The notes under the pieces: generated by a model
The model's database searches: none
The model's input: only the letters and a program-made list of their open reading frames with translations
Told to the model about the DNA's origin: nothing
Program-made: the position numbers and the translations under genes
In this document: positions 30,489 to 39,743 of the stretch, piece after piece
Numbering within the stretch: position 1 is the first letter of the stretch
Layout of the letters: the number at the start of each line of letters is the position of its first letter
Origin: Rhodobacteraceae bacterium D3-12
Lineage (GTDB): Bacteria; Pseudomonadota; Alphaproteobacteria; Rhodobacterales; Rhodobacteraceae
DNA length: 64,000 nucleotides
Direction of reading: 5' to 3'
NCBI GenBank assembly: GCA_025916135.1
Contig: CP104793.1
Coordinates: forward strand, 2,914,001 to 2,978,000

Positions 30489-30671
30489 TCAGAGCGACAG
30501 GCCAAGCGACAGCGGACCATAACGCAGCCCCGCAGAGGTGCCCACATTCACCCCGCTCGGTGTGATCCCGATCGAGGTCGACACATGCGGGGTCACCGCT
30601 TCTTCGTCATGGCCACAGCCCGCGAGCGCCACGAGCCCGGTCAGCAAGCCCACGCGCGCGGCGCGGCGCAT
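30489..30671 (-). CDS. Tiny putative lipoprotein, downstream copy
   Basis: A 60-residue protein: [24 protein letters not shown] with lipobox LAGC, then a short glycine- and serine-rich tail (PHVSTSIGITPSGVNVGTSAGLRYGPLSLGLSL). No function is known. Its ATG (30671) shares a base with the stop of the preceding lipoprotein gene (TGATG). Similar short lipoproteins between argH and lysA are a recurring layout in this group. The alternative long open frame on this strand in the same frame is not a real extension. Confidence 0.62.
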   Translation of the reverse strand: MRRAARVGLLTGLVALAGCGHDEEAVTPHVSTSIGITPSGVNVGTSAGLRYGPLSLGLSL

Positions 30672-30916
30672 CACCACCCTGCCCGGCCTCGCGCTTGGCC
30701 AGAATAGGCACCCGAATTTTGGCCAACAGACCGGCCAAGCGAGCCATAGGCGACCTGCCCATTCACCACGCCCACCGCCACATCGCCCGAGATCGTCATG
30801 TTGATGCCACTCTGGTTGCGCGCCGTTGGTGTCACCGGCTCCCCGTCGACGCCGCAGCCGGCCAAGGGGGCGGCAAGGGCCGCGATCAAACCGGTGCGCA
30901 ACAGCAAGCGTGTCAT
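30671..30916 (-). CDS. Tiny putative lipoprotein, upstream copy
   Basis: An 81-residue protein: signal peptide [22 protein letters not shown] with lipobox LAGC, then a tail containing [29 protein letters not shown]. The pattern 'G-V/I-N-repeated' recalls the downstream lipoprotein, so the two may be distant duplicates. Its ATG overlaps the argH stop (ATGA), which indicates translational coupling in an argH-lipoprotein-lipoprotein-lysA unit. Function unknown. Confidence 0.65.
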   Translation of the reverse strand: MTRLLLRTGLIAALAAPLAGCGVDGEPVTPTARNQSGINMTISGDVAVGVVNGQVAYGSLGRSVGQNSGAYSGQARGRAGW

Positions 30917-32304
30917 GACATATCCTTTCGCCAGCGGGCGATCTGGGCGCGCACCTGCGCCGGGGCGGTGCCGCCATACGAGGTGCGCGAAGCGACCGAG
31001 TTTTCAACGCTCAGCACCGAAAACACGTCTTCGGTGATCGCGTCGTTCACGCTCTTCATATCCTCAATCGTCAGATCCGGCAAATCACAGCCGCGTTGCT
31101 CGGCCAAGGCCACAAGGCTTCCGGTGACGTGATGGGCGTCGCGAAACGGCATGTTGATAGCACGCACGCACCAATCGGCAAGGTCGGTCGCCGTGGAAAA
31201 CCCACTGCCCGCCGCCGCGGCCAAACTCTCGCGATTGGCGCTCATGTCCTTGACCATGCCCTCCATCGCGGCCAGCGCCAGCATCAGGTTGTCGGCGGCG
31301 TCAAACACCTGTTCCTTGTCTTCCTGCATGTCCTTGGAATAGGCCAGCGGCAGCCCCTTCATCACCGTCATCAAGGCCACATTCGCCCCGAAAATCCGCC
31401 CGATCTTGGCGCGGATCAATTCCGCCGCATCGGGGTTCTTCTTTTGCGGCATGATGCTGGAGCCGGTCGAAAACCGGTCCGACAGGGTGACAAAGCGGAA
31501 TTGCGCCGAGGACCAGATCACCAATTCTTCTGCAAAGCGGCTGAGATGCATGGCGCAAATGCTGGCGCAGGACAGAAACTCCAGCGCGAAATCCCGATCC
31601 GACACTGCATCAAGCGAATTGGCGGCGGGCCGGTCAAAGCCCAGCGCCTCTGCCGTCATATCCCGATCAATCGGGAAGGATGTCCCGGCCAAAGCCGCAG
31701 CCCCCAGCGGGCTTTCGTTCATCCGCTTGCGCGCATCGGCAAAGCGCGAGCGGTCCCGGCCCAACATCTCGACATAGGCCATCATGTGATGGCCCCATGT
31801 CACCGGCTGGGCGGTTTGCAGATGGGTAAAGCCCGGCATCACCCAATCGGCCCCGGCCTCGGCCTGATCCAACAGCGCCGCGATCAGCGCCTCGATCCCG
31901 GCGATGGCCGCATCCATCTGGTCACGCACCCAAAGTTTAAAGTCGGTCGCCACTTGGTCGTTCCGGCTTCGCCCTGTGTGCAAGCGCCCCGCAGGCTCGC
32001 CGATGATCTCTTTCAGCCGCGCCTCGACATTCATGTGGATGTCTTCCAGAGCGGCGGAAAATTCAAATGTTCCGCCCTCGATCTCTGACAATACGGTGAG
32101 CAGGCCTTCCCTCATCGCCTGCGCATCGCTATCACTCACGATGCCTGTGGCGGCCAACATGGCGGCATGGGCACGAGACCCGGCGATGTCCTGTGCGGCC
32201 ATCCGCTTGTCGAACCCGATCGAGGCGTTGATCGCCTCCATGATCGCGTCCGGCCCGGCGGCGAAACGGCCACCCCACATTGCGTTGCTGGTCTTGTTGG
32301 TCAT
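30913..32304 (-). CDS. argH: Argininosuccinate lyase
   Basis: Last step of arginine synthesis: argininosuccinate to arginine and fumarate. 463 residues. The fumarase/aspartase-family signature [12 protein letters not shown] with the mobile catalytic serine is present, as are [15 protein letters not shown] and HTQPAQP-type sequence [16 protein letters not shown]. The start [19 protein letters not shown] matches the family. It is divergent from a TlpA-like gene with a 41-bp spacer that must hold both promoters. Confidence 0.97.
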   Translation of the reverse strand: MTNKTSNAMWGGRFAAGPDAIMEAINASIGFDKRMAAQDIAGSRAHAAMLAATGIVSDSDAQAMREGLLTVLSEIEGGTFEFSAALEDIHMNVEARLKEIIGEPAGRLHTGRSRNDQVATDFKLWVRDQMDAAIAGIEALIAALLDQAEAGADWVMPGFTHLQTAQPVTWGHHMMAYVEMLGRDRSRFADARKRMNESPLGAAALAGTSFPIDRDMTAEALGFDRPAANSLDAVSDRDFALEFLSCASICAMHLSRFAEELVIWSSAQFRFVTLSDRFSTGSSIMPQKKNPDAAELIRAKIGRIFGANVALMTVMKGLPLAYSKDMQEDKEQVFDAADNLMLALAAMEGMVKDMSANRESLAAAAGSGFSTATDLADWCVRAINMPFRDAHHVTGSLVALAEQRGCDLPDLTIEDMKSVNDAITEDVFSVLSVENSVASRTSYGGTAPAQVRAQIARWRKDMS

Positions 32305-32345
32305 GGTCTTTTTGGCCTCGAAGTCAGGATTGTTAAGGAAACATC

Positions 32346-32942
32346 ATGTCGCGTTCTGCGCTGATCTATACCGCCCTCGCTGCAATCGCAATTGCTGTGG
32401 TCGCCCTTGTTGCTCTGCGTGACCCCGCCGCGCCGGTGCCAAAGACGCTTGAAAACGCCTCAACGCTTGAGGCGCTGCGCGAGGGGTCGATGAAAAAGCT
32501 CAATTTCCACGCGACGCCCAAACCGGCGGGAAGCGAGCCCTATACCACGGCGGATGGCGGCAAAGCCACGCTCGGTGATCACCAAGGGCGCTATGTGTTG
32601 GTTAATTTCTGGGCGACATGGTGCGCGCCTTGTCGCAAGGAAATGCCGGGGCTTGAGGCGCTGCAACAAGATCTGGGTGGCGAGAAGTTCGAGGTGGTGA
32701 CCATCGCCACCGGGCGCAACCCGCCCGCCGCGATGAAGAAATTCTTTGACGAGATCGGCGTCACCGCCCTGCCGCTGCATGCCGACCCGAAACAGAAACT
32801 GGCGCGGCAAATGGGGGTGCTTGGCCTGCCTGTGACCGTGCTGCTTGATCCATCGGGGCATGAAATCGCCCGGCTCACCGGCGACGCGGAATGGGACAGC
32901 GACAGCGCCCGCGCGATTTTTGCCGCGCTGCTGGCCGAATGA
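32346..32942 (+). CDS. TlpA/ResA-like periplasmic thioredoxin
   Basis: A 198-residue membrane-anchored thiol-disulfide oxidoreductase. The N-terminus (SRSALIYTALAAIAIAVVALVAL) is a signal anchor, followed by a linker and a thioredoxin domain with active site NFWATWCAPCRKEMPGL. The cis-proline region is GLPVTVLLD. Such proteins reduce apocytochrome c or copper-protein cysteines. It is divergent from argH and its stop overlaps the next ATG (ATGA). Confidence 0.9.
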   Translation: MSRSALIYTALAAIAIAVVALVALRDPAAPVPKTLENASTLEALREGSMKKLNFHATPKPAGSEPYTTADGGKATLGDHQGRYVLVNFWATWCAPCRKEMPGLEALQQDLGGEKFEVVTIATGRNPPAAMKKFFDEIGVTALPLHADPKQKLARQMGVLGLPVTVLLDPSGHEIARLTGDAEWDSDSARAIFAALLAE

Positions 32943-33376
32943 TCCCAAGGCGCAAGGCCCTGCGCATGTCGTGGGTCACGCGGCTTTACCGTGGCGTCTC
33001 AACGCTCTGCCTGATCGCCGGACTCACCGCCGGACTCACTGCTGGCCTCACCGCTGGCGGTGCCCACGCCCAAAGCGCTGAGGAGGCTGCGGCCAATGTC
33101 GCCTTCACCCGTCACAGCGCGCTGACGCTCACCCCCGCGTCCGAGAAAACCCTGCGCAGCATCCGCGAGACCCACCTCTCAACCGTCGCGTTCAACCGCT
33201 CGAATGCCTATCACACGGCGATTTTCTTTGACCCTATCAAGGGGCAGTTCCATTACTCCGGCGGTAAAAACGCGATGGACGCCTCCATCAAGCGGGCCAA
33301 AGAAAGCTGTGAGAGGTTTGCCGCCGTTCCCGCCAACTGCGTGCTGTTCGCCACCATCGGACCGGGCAAAAATTGA
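32939..33376 (+). CDS. Secreted protein of unknown function
   Basis: A 145-residue protein. The signal peptide contains a triplicated GLTA unit (LIAGLTAGLTAGLTAGGAHAQS); the DNA shows three near-copies of a 12-base unit at about 33020-33055. The mature part has two cysteines (KESCERFAAVPANCVLF), a pattern typical of small periplasmic DUF4189-like proteins, though I cannot confirm that. I chose the ATG at 32939 because it overlaps the TlpA stop; MSWVTRLY at 32966 is an alternative. Confidence 0.65.
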   Translation: MIPRRKALRMSWVTRLYRGVSTLCLIAGLTAGLTAGLTAGGAHAQSAEEAAANVAFTRHSALTLTPASEKTLRSIRETHLSTVAFNRSNAYHTAIFFDPIKGQFHYSGGKNAMDASIKRAKESCERFAAVPANCVLFATIGPGKN

Positions 33377-33407
33377 GCCGGCTGCGCCGCTGTGATAGCT
33401 TTCGCCC

Positions 33408-33845
33408 ATGTCGTCGGTTGCTCTGACATATCACCTGCTTGACCCCGACACCGCCGCGCGGCTGCATGGCGCAGAGGTGTTTGATCACGCCGTCGACCCC
33501 GCACAGCTGACCCGGTTTGTATCGACGCCCGGTCACGAGCTTATCTTTGCCTGCCACGGGACGCGGGTGGTTGGTTTTGCGTCGGGCAGCGTGCTTTTGC
33601 ACCCCGACAAGCCGGCGGTGTTCTTTTTGAACGAAGTCGCCGTGGCCGATGACATGCAACGCCGTGGCATCGCCACAGCCCTTTGCCAGCGGCTCTTGCA
33701 GCGCGCCCGCGATCAAGGCTGCCAAGGCGTCTGGCTCGCTACTGAACAGGACAACGCGGCCGCCCGCGCGCTCTATCGCGCGTTGAATGGCCGCGAGACG
33801 GGGGACATCGTGGTGTTCGATTGGGACGGCGCGATGGACGGCTGA
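33408..33845 (+). CDS. GNAT family N-acetyltransferase
   Basis: A 145-residue acetyl-CoA-dependent acetyltransferase. The acetyl-CoA-binding motif A is FFLNEVAVADDMQRRGIATALCQRLLQRARDQG, read as V-x-x-x-x-RRGIA. The C-terminal WLATEQDNAAARALYRALNGRE is typical of the AAC(3)-I/RimI-like group. The family contains aminoglycoside acetyltransferases, but nothing proves a resistance function. It lies 31 bp after the secreted-protein gene. Confidence 0.85.
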   Translation: MSSVALTYHLLDPDTAARLHGAEVFDHAVDPAQLTRFVSTPGHELIFACHGTRVVGFASGSVLLHPDKPAVFFLNEVAVADDMQRRGIATALCQRLLQRARDQGCQGVWLATEQDNAAARALYRALNGRETGDIVVFDWDGAMDG

Positions 33846-33944
33846 GCGGGCGGATAGGCAGATCAAGCGCCGCGCTTTACGCCACTTCCCTTTTGACAGC
33901 CACGCCCTTCGTTGGGTTTAATCCGGCGGGGGAGGACGAGGGCA

Positions 33945-34376
33945 ATGCCGCTTAGCATACTTTTACCCTTGGTGGTGGTTGGCATCGGCGGGATCACGAT
34001 CCTGCTGCACCTGCTTGATCTGTCGCGCCCGCTGCATTTTGCCGATGAACAAGCCGCCCGCGCCGCGTGGGAGCGCGAGTTTCCCGACATCCCCGCCACC
34101 GGCGCGATCCTGTGCAAAACCCGCACCGCCGCTTTGATCGAAACCCGCGACGGCCCCGGCGTGGTCTGGGCGATGGGTGTCGACAGCGCGGCGCGCGCGC
34201 TGGATGGTGCGCGGGCGGCGCGTAAACCCAAGGGGCTGATGCTCTACCTGCCGGATTTCACCGCGCCGAAACTGTTCCTTGCCCTTGATCAGGACGAGGC
34301 CGACCTCTGGCTCTCGCGCCTGCCACCCTCCCAAGACCGAGACCAAAACCGAGACCAGGAGACCACCCATGCCTGA
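33945..34376 (+). CDS. Membrane-anchored protein of unknown function
   Basis: A 143-residue protein. It has an N-terminal transmembrane helix (ILLPLVVVGIGGITILLHLL), then a cytosolic or periplasmic domain with AAWEREFPDIPATGAILCKTRTAALIET and a charged tail. GGAGG at 33931-33935 marks the ATG at 33945. Its stop lies inside the start of the next gene (8-bp overlap with the hydroxylase ATG at 34369), so the two are co-translated. Function unknown. Confidence 0.68.
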   Translation: MPLSILLPLVVVGIGGITILLHLLDLSRPLHFADEQAARAAWEREFPDIPATGAILCKTRTAALIETRDGPGVVWAMGVDSAARALDGARAARKPKGLMLYLPDFTAPKLFLALDQDEADLWLSRLPPSQDRDQNRDQETTHA

Positions 34377-35307
34377 CAAGATCAGCTATCCCGATGTGGT
34401 CGCCTTTGCCGTGCCGCTGTTTATCGTCGCCATCTTGGTTGAGCTTACCTATATCGTCGTCAAACATCGCGGCGGGCGGTATGAGACGCGCGACGCTTTG
34501 ACCTCGCTCCTGATGGGCGCGGGCAATGTCGCCTCGGGCATCTTTCTGGGCTTTATCGCCTATGGGTTTTTCATGGTCCTGTGGAAGATCACCCCGCTCG
34601 ATCTTGGCACCTCGGCTTGGGTCGTGCTGCTGTGCTTTGTGCTCGACGATCTGCGCTATTACTGGGTGCATCGGTTTGGTCATCGCATCCGCTGGGCCTG
34701 GGCCAGCCACGTCAACCACCACTCCTCCCAGCATTACAATCTGACCACCGCGCTGCGCCAGACGTGGACCGGCACGTTTACCATGTTGATGGTGATGCGC
34801 GCGCCGCTGATCCTGTTGGGGTTCCACCCGGCGATGGTGTTGTTTGTCGGCGGTTTGAACCTGATTTATCAATTCTGGATCCATACCGAGGCGATCGGGC
34901 GCATGCCCCGCTGGTTCGAGGCGGTGATGAACACGCCGTCACACCACCGCGTGCACCATGGCCGCAATGCGCGCTATCTTGATGCCAATTACGCCGGGGT
35001 CTTTATCGTCTGGGACAAGATGTTTGGCACGTTCGTTCCCGAACAAGACAGCGAAAAGGTCGATTTCGGCCTTGTGCATAACCTTGGCACCTTCAATCCG
35101 CTGCGCGTGGCGTTCCATGAATGGATTGGCGTGTTCCGCGACATTATCCAACCCGGTCTCACCCTGCGACAGCGGTTCGCCTATGCGTTCGCGCCGCCGG
35201 GGTGGAGCCATGACGGCAGCCGCGACATGACCGAAACGATCAAGGCCAAACATCTGGCCAAGCACCCTGAAAAACGCGGCTCGCCGGGGTTTGAGAACAG
35301 CCGCTAA
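34369..35307 (+). CDS. Sterol desaturase / fatty acid hydroxylase superfamily protein
   Basis: A 312-residue membrane di-iron enzyme of the fatty-acid-hydroxylase superfamily. The histidine clusters are HRFGHR, HVNHHSSQHYN and HRVHHGRN, matching the HX3H, HX2HH and HX2HH pattern, plus a further HTE. There are four hydrophobic segments before the first cluster. Substrate not predictable; related proteins modify lipids or carotenoids. I chose the ATG at 34369 (AGGAG upstream) because the in-frame upstream part is not family-like. Confidence 0.85.
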   Translation: MPDKISYPDVVAFAVPLFIVAILVELTYIVVKHRGGRYETRDALTSLLMGAGNVASGIFLGFIAYGFFMVLWKITPLDLGTSAWVVLLCFVLDDLRYYWVHRFGHRIRWAWASHVNHHSSQHYNLTTALRQTWTGTFTMLMVMRAPLILLGFHPAMVLFVGGLNLIYQFWIHTEAIGRMPRWFEAVMNTPSHHRVHHGRNARYLDANYAGVFIVWDKMFGTFVPEQDSEKVDFGLVHNLGTFNPLRVAFHEWIGVFRDIIQPGLTLRQRFAYAFAPPGWSHDGSRDMTETIKAKHLAKHPEKRGSPGFENSR

Positions 35308-35329
35308 CGCGCCGCCGCCCACGCGTGCC

Positions 35330-36889
35330 TCAGAAATCGGTCGGCGCGCCGCCCTCTTCCTTGCGCCGCGCCACAAATGCGGCCAGCTCCTCGCGGATCG
35401 CGGCGTCCATTGGCGGCGCTTCGAACTCTGCGATGATGCTTTTATAGACCCCATGCGCGCGCTCGGCTGTCCACACCCCACCGGCCAGATCCCATGCCTC
35501 GAAATTGCGCCAATCGCTCAGGAACGGCTGGTAGAACGCGGTAGTGTAACGCTCCTGCGTGTGGTCCAGCCCAAAGAAATGCCCCTGTGCGCCCACCGAG
35601 CCGATCGCCTCAAGCGCAATGTCATCCGCTGTCGTCGCCCAGATTGACGGCTCCATATACCGCTGGATTTGCTGCAAAATCTCGCAATCCATGACAAATT
35701 TCTCCGGGCTCGCGATCAAGCCTCCTTCGAGCCAGCCAGCGGCGTGATAGACCATGTTGGTGCCCGACTGCACCGCCGCCCAGAGCGAATTTGACGTCTC
35801 CCATGTCGCCTGCGCATCCGGCACATTCGCGGCGCAGACCCCGCTAGAGCGCATCGGCAGCTTGTAATAGCGCGCCATCTGTCCGGTCATCTGGGTCGCA
35901 CGCATATATTCCGGTGTGCCAAAGGCGGGCGCGCCGCTTTTCATGTCGACATTGCTGGTAAACGTCCCAATCGCACAGGCCGCGCCGGGCCGGATATATT
36001 GCGCCAAGGCAATCGCGATCAGCCCCTCGGCCAAGGATTGCGCCACCGCCCCCGCCATCGTCACCGGCGCCATGGCCCCGGCCAGCGTGAACGGCGTGAC
36101 CACAAGCCCCTGATTGCGCCGCGCCATGCGCATCCAGCCATCCAGCATCGGCTCATCATGCTTGAGCGGCGAGGTCGAGTTGATGTTGGTATAGAGCTTT
36201 GGCGAGGCGTCGAACTCCTCGTGACTATGCCCGCCCGCGATGCGCACCATTTCCATCACATCCTCGACCCGCTCTTTCCCGAGCGAATAGGTATGCACCA
36301 CCTTATCGCTCAGCGTCAGCTTGTCATAAAGCACGTCGAGATGGCGGACCGAGGCGTGGATATCCTGTGGTTCAACTGGATAGCCGCCGATGAAATGGAT
36401 GCAGTTGAAATACTGCGACAGCTTGATCAGATCGGCGCACATTTCGCGTGTGCCAACCATCTTGCGCCCGGTTTCAAGCGTCCAATACGCGGGCGGAGAG
36501 CTGACATTGCCGAACAGGATATTCTTGCCCCCAACCGGCAGCGCACGGTCGGGATTGCGTGGCGTCATGGTCCATGTTTCCGGCGCTTTGGCCAGCATCT
36601 CCATGATGAACTCGCGGCCCAGCCGCACGTTGGTGCCGTCGATGATCGCCCCCGCCTCGCGGAAAATCTCAAGCGCTTCGGCGTTGAGGATTTCGATCCC
36701 GATCTCTTCGAGAATGCGCATCGCGCCTTCGTGGATCGCTTCGACTCCGGCCTCGTCCAATGGCTCGGTCGGGCGGTCGGCATTGAGCGGAATGCGCCAC
36801 GGCATCTGTTCGATTGCTGACGCCCCGCGCCGTGCCGATTTACCCGCGCGCCCGCCGCTGCGCCGTCCACCTGCTGGTGTTCTCGCCAT
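35330..36889 (-). CDS. MttB-family (trimethylamine methyltransferase-like) protein without pyrrolysine
   Basis: A 519-residue TIM-barrel protein of the MttB superfamily. In methanogens MttB methylates a corrinoid protein from trimethylamine using pyrrolysine; this frame has no in-frame amber codon, so it belongs to the non-Pyl branch that includes glycine-betaine, proline-betaine and carnitine methyltransferases. Visible family stretches are GNVSSPPAYWTLETGRKMVGTREMCADLIKLS, FTLAGAMAPVTMAGAVAQSLAEGL and YYKLPMRSSGVCAANVPDAQA. Start ATG 36889 with AAGGAG. It is divergent from a TetR gene, and a shared operator lies between them. No corrinoid protein gene is in the window, so its partner is unknown. 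Confidence 0.85.
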   Translation of the reverse strand: MARTPAGGRRSGGRAGKSARRGASAIEQMPWRIPLNADRPTEPLDEAGVEAIHEGAMRILEEIGIEILNAEALEIFREAGAIIDGTNVRLGREFIMEMLAKAPETWTMTPRNPDRALPVGGKNILFGNVSSPPAYWTLETGRKMVGTREMCADLIKLSQYFNCIHFIGGYPVEPQDIHASVRHLDVLYDKLTLSDKVVHTYSLGKERVEDVMEMVRIAGGHSHEEFDASPKLYTNINSTSPLKHDEPMLDGWMRMARRNQGLVVTPFTLAGAMAPVTMAGAVAQSLAEGLIAIALAQYIRPGAACAIGTFTSNVDMKSGAPAFGTPEYMRATQMTGQMARYYKLPMRSSGVCAANVPDAQATWETSNSLWAAVQSGTNMVYHAAGWLEGGLIASPEKFVMDCEILQQIQRYMEPSIWATTADDIALEAIGSVGAQGHFFGLDHTQERYTTAFYQPFLSDWRNFEAWDLAGGVWTAERAHGVYKSIIAEFEAPPMDAAIREELAAFVARRKEEGGAPTDF

Positions 36890-37070
36890 GCCCGTGCTCC
36901 TTGATGCAATACCTCGATCATTCGCCTTCGCGCGGCGGCGCGCCGTTCCATCTGCGACGTAACCTGTCGTTTTTGACAATTGCGCACACCGCACCCGGCG
37001 GCAGCGCCCCCGCGCGCCCGCCGCCGGTGTCCGCGCCTTTCGCCACCCGGCGATCCCGCGCAGGGATTGA

Positions 37071-37088
37071 CACCGACCGATCGGTCTG
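37071..37088. promoter_or_regulatory. TetR-type operator upstream of tetR1 and mttB-like gene
   Basis: CACCGACCGATCGGTCTG holds the perfect 12-bp palindrome GACCGATCGGTC (37075-37086). The same 18 bases with one change occur before livG (44418-44435). It lies 33 bp before the TetR ATG, where autorepression would be expected, and in the divergent spacer to the MttB-family gene. Confidence 0.7.
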
Positions 37089-37120
37089 CAACCATCCAAT
37101 CAGAGAATTCGGAGAGCCCC

Positions 37121-37777
37121 ATGGATGCTTCCTCGCAACCATCAGACAAACCGCGCAGAAAACCATCCGCCAAATCCCCCGATCAGCCCTCGGCGCGCGA
37201 GCGGCTGAAAAACGCCGCGATCACGCTGATTATCGAACGCGGTTTTGCCGGGGCGACCCTGACACCGATCCTGAACGAGGCGAAGCTGTCCAAGGGGGCG
37301 CTGTTCCACCACTTCTCTGGCCGGGACGAGCTGATGGCGGCGGCCTATATGCAGGTGCTCTCGGATCACATGGCGCATGAGCGGGTTCTGTCGCAGCGCC
37401 TGCTCGCACGCGAGATCACCCTCGAAGACCTGCTCACCGATATGGTCGCCAATGCCTTTTCGGACACCTATATCGTCACGCTGGAACTGGCCGTCGCCGT
37501 GCGCACCCACCCTGCCATTCTCGATACGGCGGACGGGTTCAAAGAGTGGACCGACTTTCGCGAGCATTTCTGGAGCAACCTGTTTGAGTTGCCCGGCTAT
37601 GACGCCGACGCCGCCGCCGTGCATTGGGAAATGGTGAATTTCACCATGCGCGGCATCGGCGTGCGCCATTCCTTTGGCACCGAAAAACGCGCACCAAACG
37701 AGCTCGCCCGTGCTTTGATCACGGAGTATTTCAGCAACGCGACCCTGCGTGCGGAGGATGAGGCCAAGCATCTCTGA
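37121..37777 (+). CDS. TetR family transcriptional regulator
   Basis: A 218-residue regulator. The helix-turn-helix is ARERLKNAAITLIIERGFAGATLTPILNEAKLSKGALFHHFSGRDELMAAA. The C-terminal ligand domain (AVAVRTHPAILDTADGFKEWTDFREHFW) is of unknown specificity. The ATG at 37121 is preceded by GGAGAG. The operator at 37071-37088 is just upstream and recurs before livG, so it probably represses both the MttB-like gene and the importer. It is followed 91 bp later by the creatinase-like gene. Confidence 0.9.
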   Translation: MDASSQPSDKPRRKPSAKSPDQPSARERLKNAAITLIIERGFAGATLTPILNEAKLSKGALFHHFSGRDELMAAAYMQVLSDHMAHERVLSQRLLAREITLEDLLTDMVANAFSDTYIVTLELAVAVRTHPAILDTADGFKEWTDFREHFWSNLFELPGYDADAAAVHWEMVNFTMRGIGVRHSFGTEKRAPNELARALITEYFSNATLRAEDEAKHL

Positions 37778-37867
37778 CCCGAACCATCCCGACAAAAAAT
37801 CCATAAATCCGAGACGGGCCTCTTGCCGCCGCCCGTGGCCGCCCCTCTCCCATCACAGGAGGTATCT

Positions 37868-39027
37868 ATGAAATTCGACCCCATCGCCACGGACCCCACC
37901 GAAGAGGAATTCGCCGGCCGCATCGCAAAGGTTCAGGCCGAAATGGCCAAACAGGGTCTCGACTGGTATGTCGCCTACGAGCCGAAGAACGTCTATTACC
38001 TGACGAATTTCGCCAATTTCGTGCACGAGCGGCCCTTTATCCTGATGATCCCGGCCTCTGGCAAAATGGTATTCCTGTCGCCGCTGCTTGAAATCCCGCA
38101 TATCAAAAACCGCGGCGTCGGTGACATGGAGCTGGTCAGCTATTTCGAGTTTCCGGCCCCCGAGGGCACCAATTGGTTCGACAAGATGCAAGAGGTGCTG
38201 AGCGGTGCCAAACGTGTCGGCGTCGAAAGCGTCTGTCAGTTGCAAATCTATGAGGCGATCAAGGCCGAGCGGGTGCGCAGCGACATCATCGACGACATCC
38301 GCATGATCAAAACCCCCTATGAGGTCGGGCGCATGGTCCACGCTGGCGGCATCGCCAATGCGGCGATGGCCGACCTTCTGGCACAGGCCAAACCGGGGCG
38401 GACGCTGGCCGAGGTTTCATCGGCGGGCAATGCGCTAATGTTCTCGAAGCTGCTTGCCGATTTCCCCAATATCAACCCGCAGGCCAACCACCTGACGGCG
38501 GTGTTCCACCCGGCCAGCTATTCGCATGACCCGCATAACTTTGGCGATCTGTCGATGGCCATGGCCGAAGGCGGGCCGCATGTTTCGATCATCAACGCGG
38601 TGATGAACGGCTATGGCACCGAGATCGAGCGCACGTTCTTCCTCGGCCATGTGCCCGAAGCGGCCAAGCGCCCCTATGAGGTGATGATGGAGGGGCGTTA
38701 TATCGTCTTTGACATGGTCAAACCCGGCGTGCGCATGTCCGATGTCGACAAGGCGGTGAACGATCACTTCAAGGCCGCCGGATACGGCGACAACCTGTTG
38801 CACCGCGCCGGTCACGGCATGGGCGTCACCGCGCATGAGGCGCCGTTCCTCGCCGAGGGCGACACCCGCGTTTTGCAACCGGGAATGAGCTTTACGGTCG
38901 AGCCGGGGATCTATCTCGAAGGGGTGGAGGCTTCCGTCACTCCGACACGATCATCGTGACCGAAGACGGCAACAAGCAGGTGACCGGCGCGCCGGATTCG
39001 CTCGCCGATATGACCCTTCCGATCTAA
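37868..39027 (+). CDS. Creatinase-like M24 'pita-bread' hydrolase lacking metal ligands, with apparent frameshift
   Basis: A 386-residue M24-fold protein once one G is restored in the GGGGTGGAGG run at about 38926-38927. The second frame then continues GGFRHSDTIIVTEDGNKQVTG to the TAA at 39027. Metal-dependent M24 peptidases have D, D, H, E, E ligands; here the first pair lies in IINAVMNGYGTEIERTFFLG (N and E) and the last position is S, as in creatinase, which needs no metal. The histidine in RAGHGMG and the E in VEPGIY remain. I infer a metal-independent C-N hydrolase rather than a peptidase. Start ATG 37868 with AGGAGGT. Confidence 0.82.
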
Positions 39028-39121
39028 ACGAAACCGGCGGCGCAGCCTGTGCCGCCGGATCACTCCCCGGGTTACAGGGCCGCCTGCGCCCCGCCCGGAC
39101 CATCCCAACAGGAGAACCGAC

Positions 39122-39604
39122 ATGACCGATCTCGCCGTCATTACCAAGGCCATCGCCGCCGCCGACCAACCCGATGCCGTCTTTCAGGGGCTCTGCGATT
39201 TCGCGGATGCGCTGGTCGGGGTGAAACTCTTCACCGTGCTCGCGATTGACGAACCCAACGCGCTTGTCCGCCGCGCGTGGTCCAACATGCCCGAGGCCTA
39301 TCCCGTGCAAGGCACCAAGCCGATGCCGCCGGATGACCGTTTTGGCCAAAGCACCCGCAGCGGTGCGCCGATGGTCACCGACGGGCATGAGGACATGGTG
39401 AAAACCTTCTTCGATCACGAGCTGATTTCCAGCCTCGGCTGCGAAAGCTGTGTCAACCTGCCGATCATTGTCGCGGGCGAGGCGCTCGGCACGCTCAACC
39501 TGCTGCACGAGGCCGGTCACTGGACCCCCGAGCGGCTGCAAGCGGTCGACCAGTTGCGCGTGCCCGGCGCCGCCGCCTTCATGGTCGCGCGGTTGTTTGG
39601 CTAA
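39122..39604 (+). CDS. GAF domain protein
   Basis: A 160-residue protein that is one GAF domain, a small-molecule-sensing fold. Stretches are LFTVLAIDEPNALVRRAWSNMPEAYPV, the cysteine pair in SSLGCESCVNLPIIVAGEALGTLNLLHE and a final helix TPERLQAVDQLRVPGAAAFM. The two cysteines (C-x-x-C) could bind metal or sense redox state. It is next to the creatinase-like gene and followed by a terminator, so it probably closes the tetR-M24-GAF unit. There is no effector domain, so it may bind a ligand for another protein. Confidence 0.85.
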   Translation: MTDLAVITKAIAAADQPDAVFQGLCDFADALVGVKLFTVLAIDEPNALVRRAWSNMPEAYPVQGTKPMPPDDRFGQSTRSGAPMVTDGHEDMVKTFFDHELISSLGCESCVNLPIIVAGEALGTLNLLHEAGHWTPERLQAVDQLRVPGAAAFMVARLFG

Positions 39605-39652
39605 TACCCCTTTCGGCGCGGCTCAAACGGGGTCGCGCCAGCGCATAAAAAT

Positions 39653-39687
39653 AAATCAGCGGGCAGCTATCTGCCCGCTGATTTTTT
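39653..39687 (+). terminator. Strong rho-independent terminator
   Basis: AAATCAGCGGGCAG, loop CTAT, CTGCCCGCTGATTT and further T to 39687: a perfect 14-bp stem. It follows the GAF gene and lies before the convergent livM stop at 39744, so it ends the tetR-M24-GAF transcript and, by its A-run, may work in both directions. Confidence 0.95.
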
Positions 39688-39743
39688 GTTTTACACCCGT
39701 GTCTGGACCCGTGTGTTAGCCGACAATCAAAGCAATCAAGCGA

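Noticed and set aside
33408-33845. Aminoglycoside resistance gene
   Set aside because: The GNAT fold fits, but nothing distinguishes it from general acetyltransferases; the chromosomal context is not a resistance island.
35330-36889. Pyrrolysine-containing trimethylamine methyltransferase
   Set aside because: There is no in-frame TAG in the 520-codon frame, and no pyl genes were seen.
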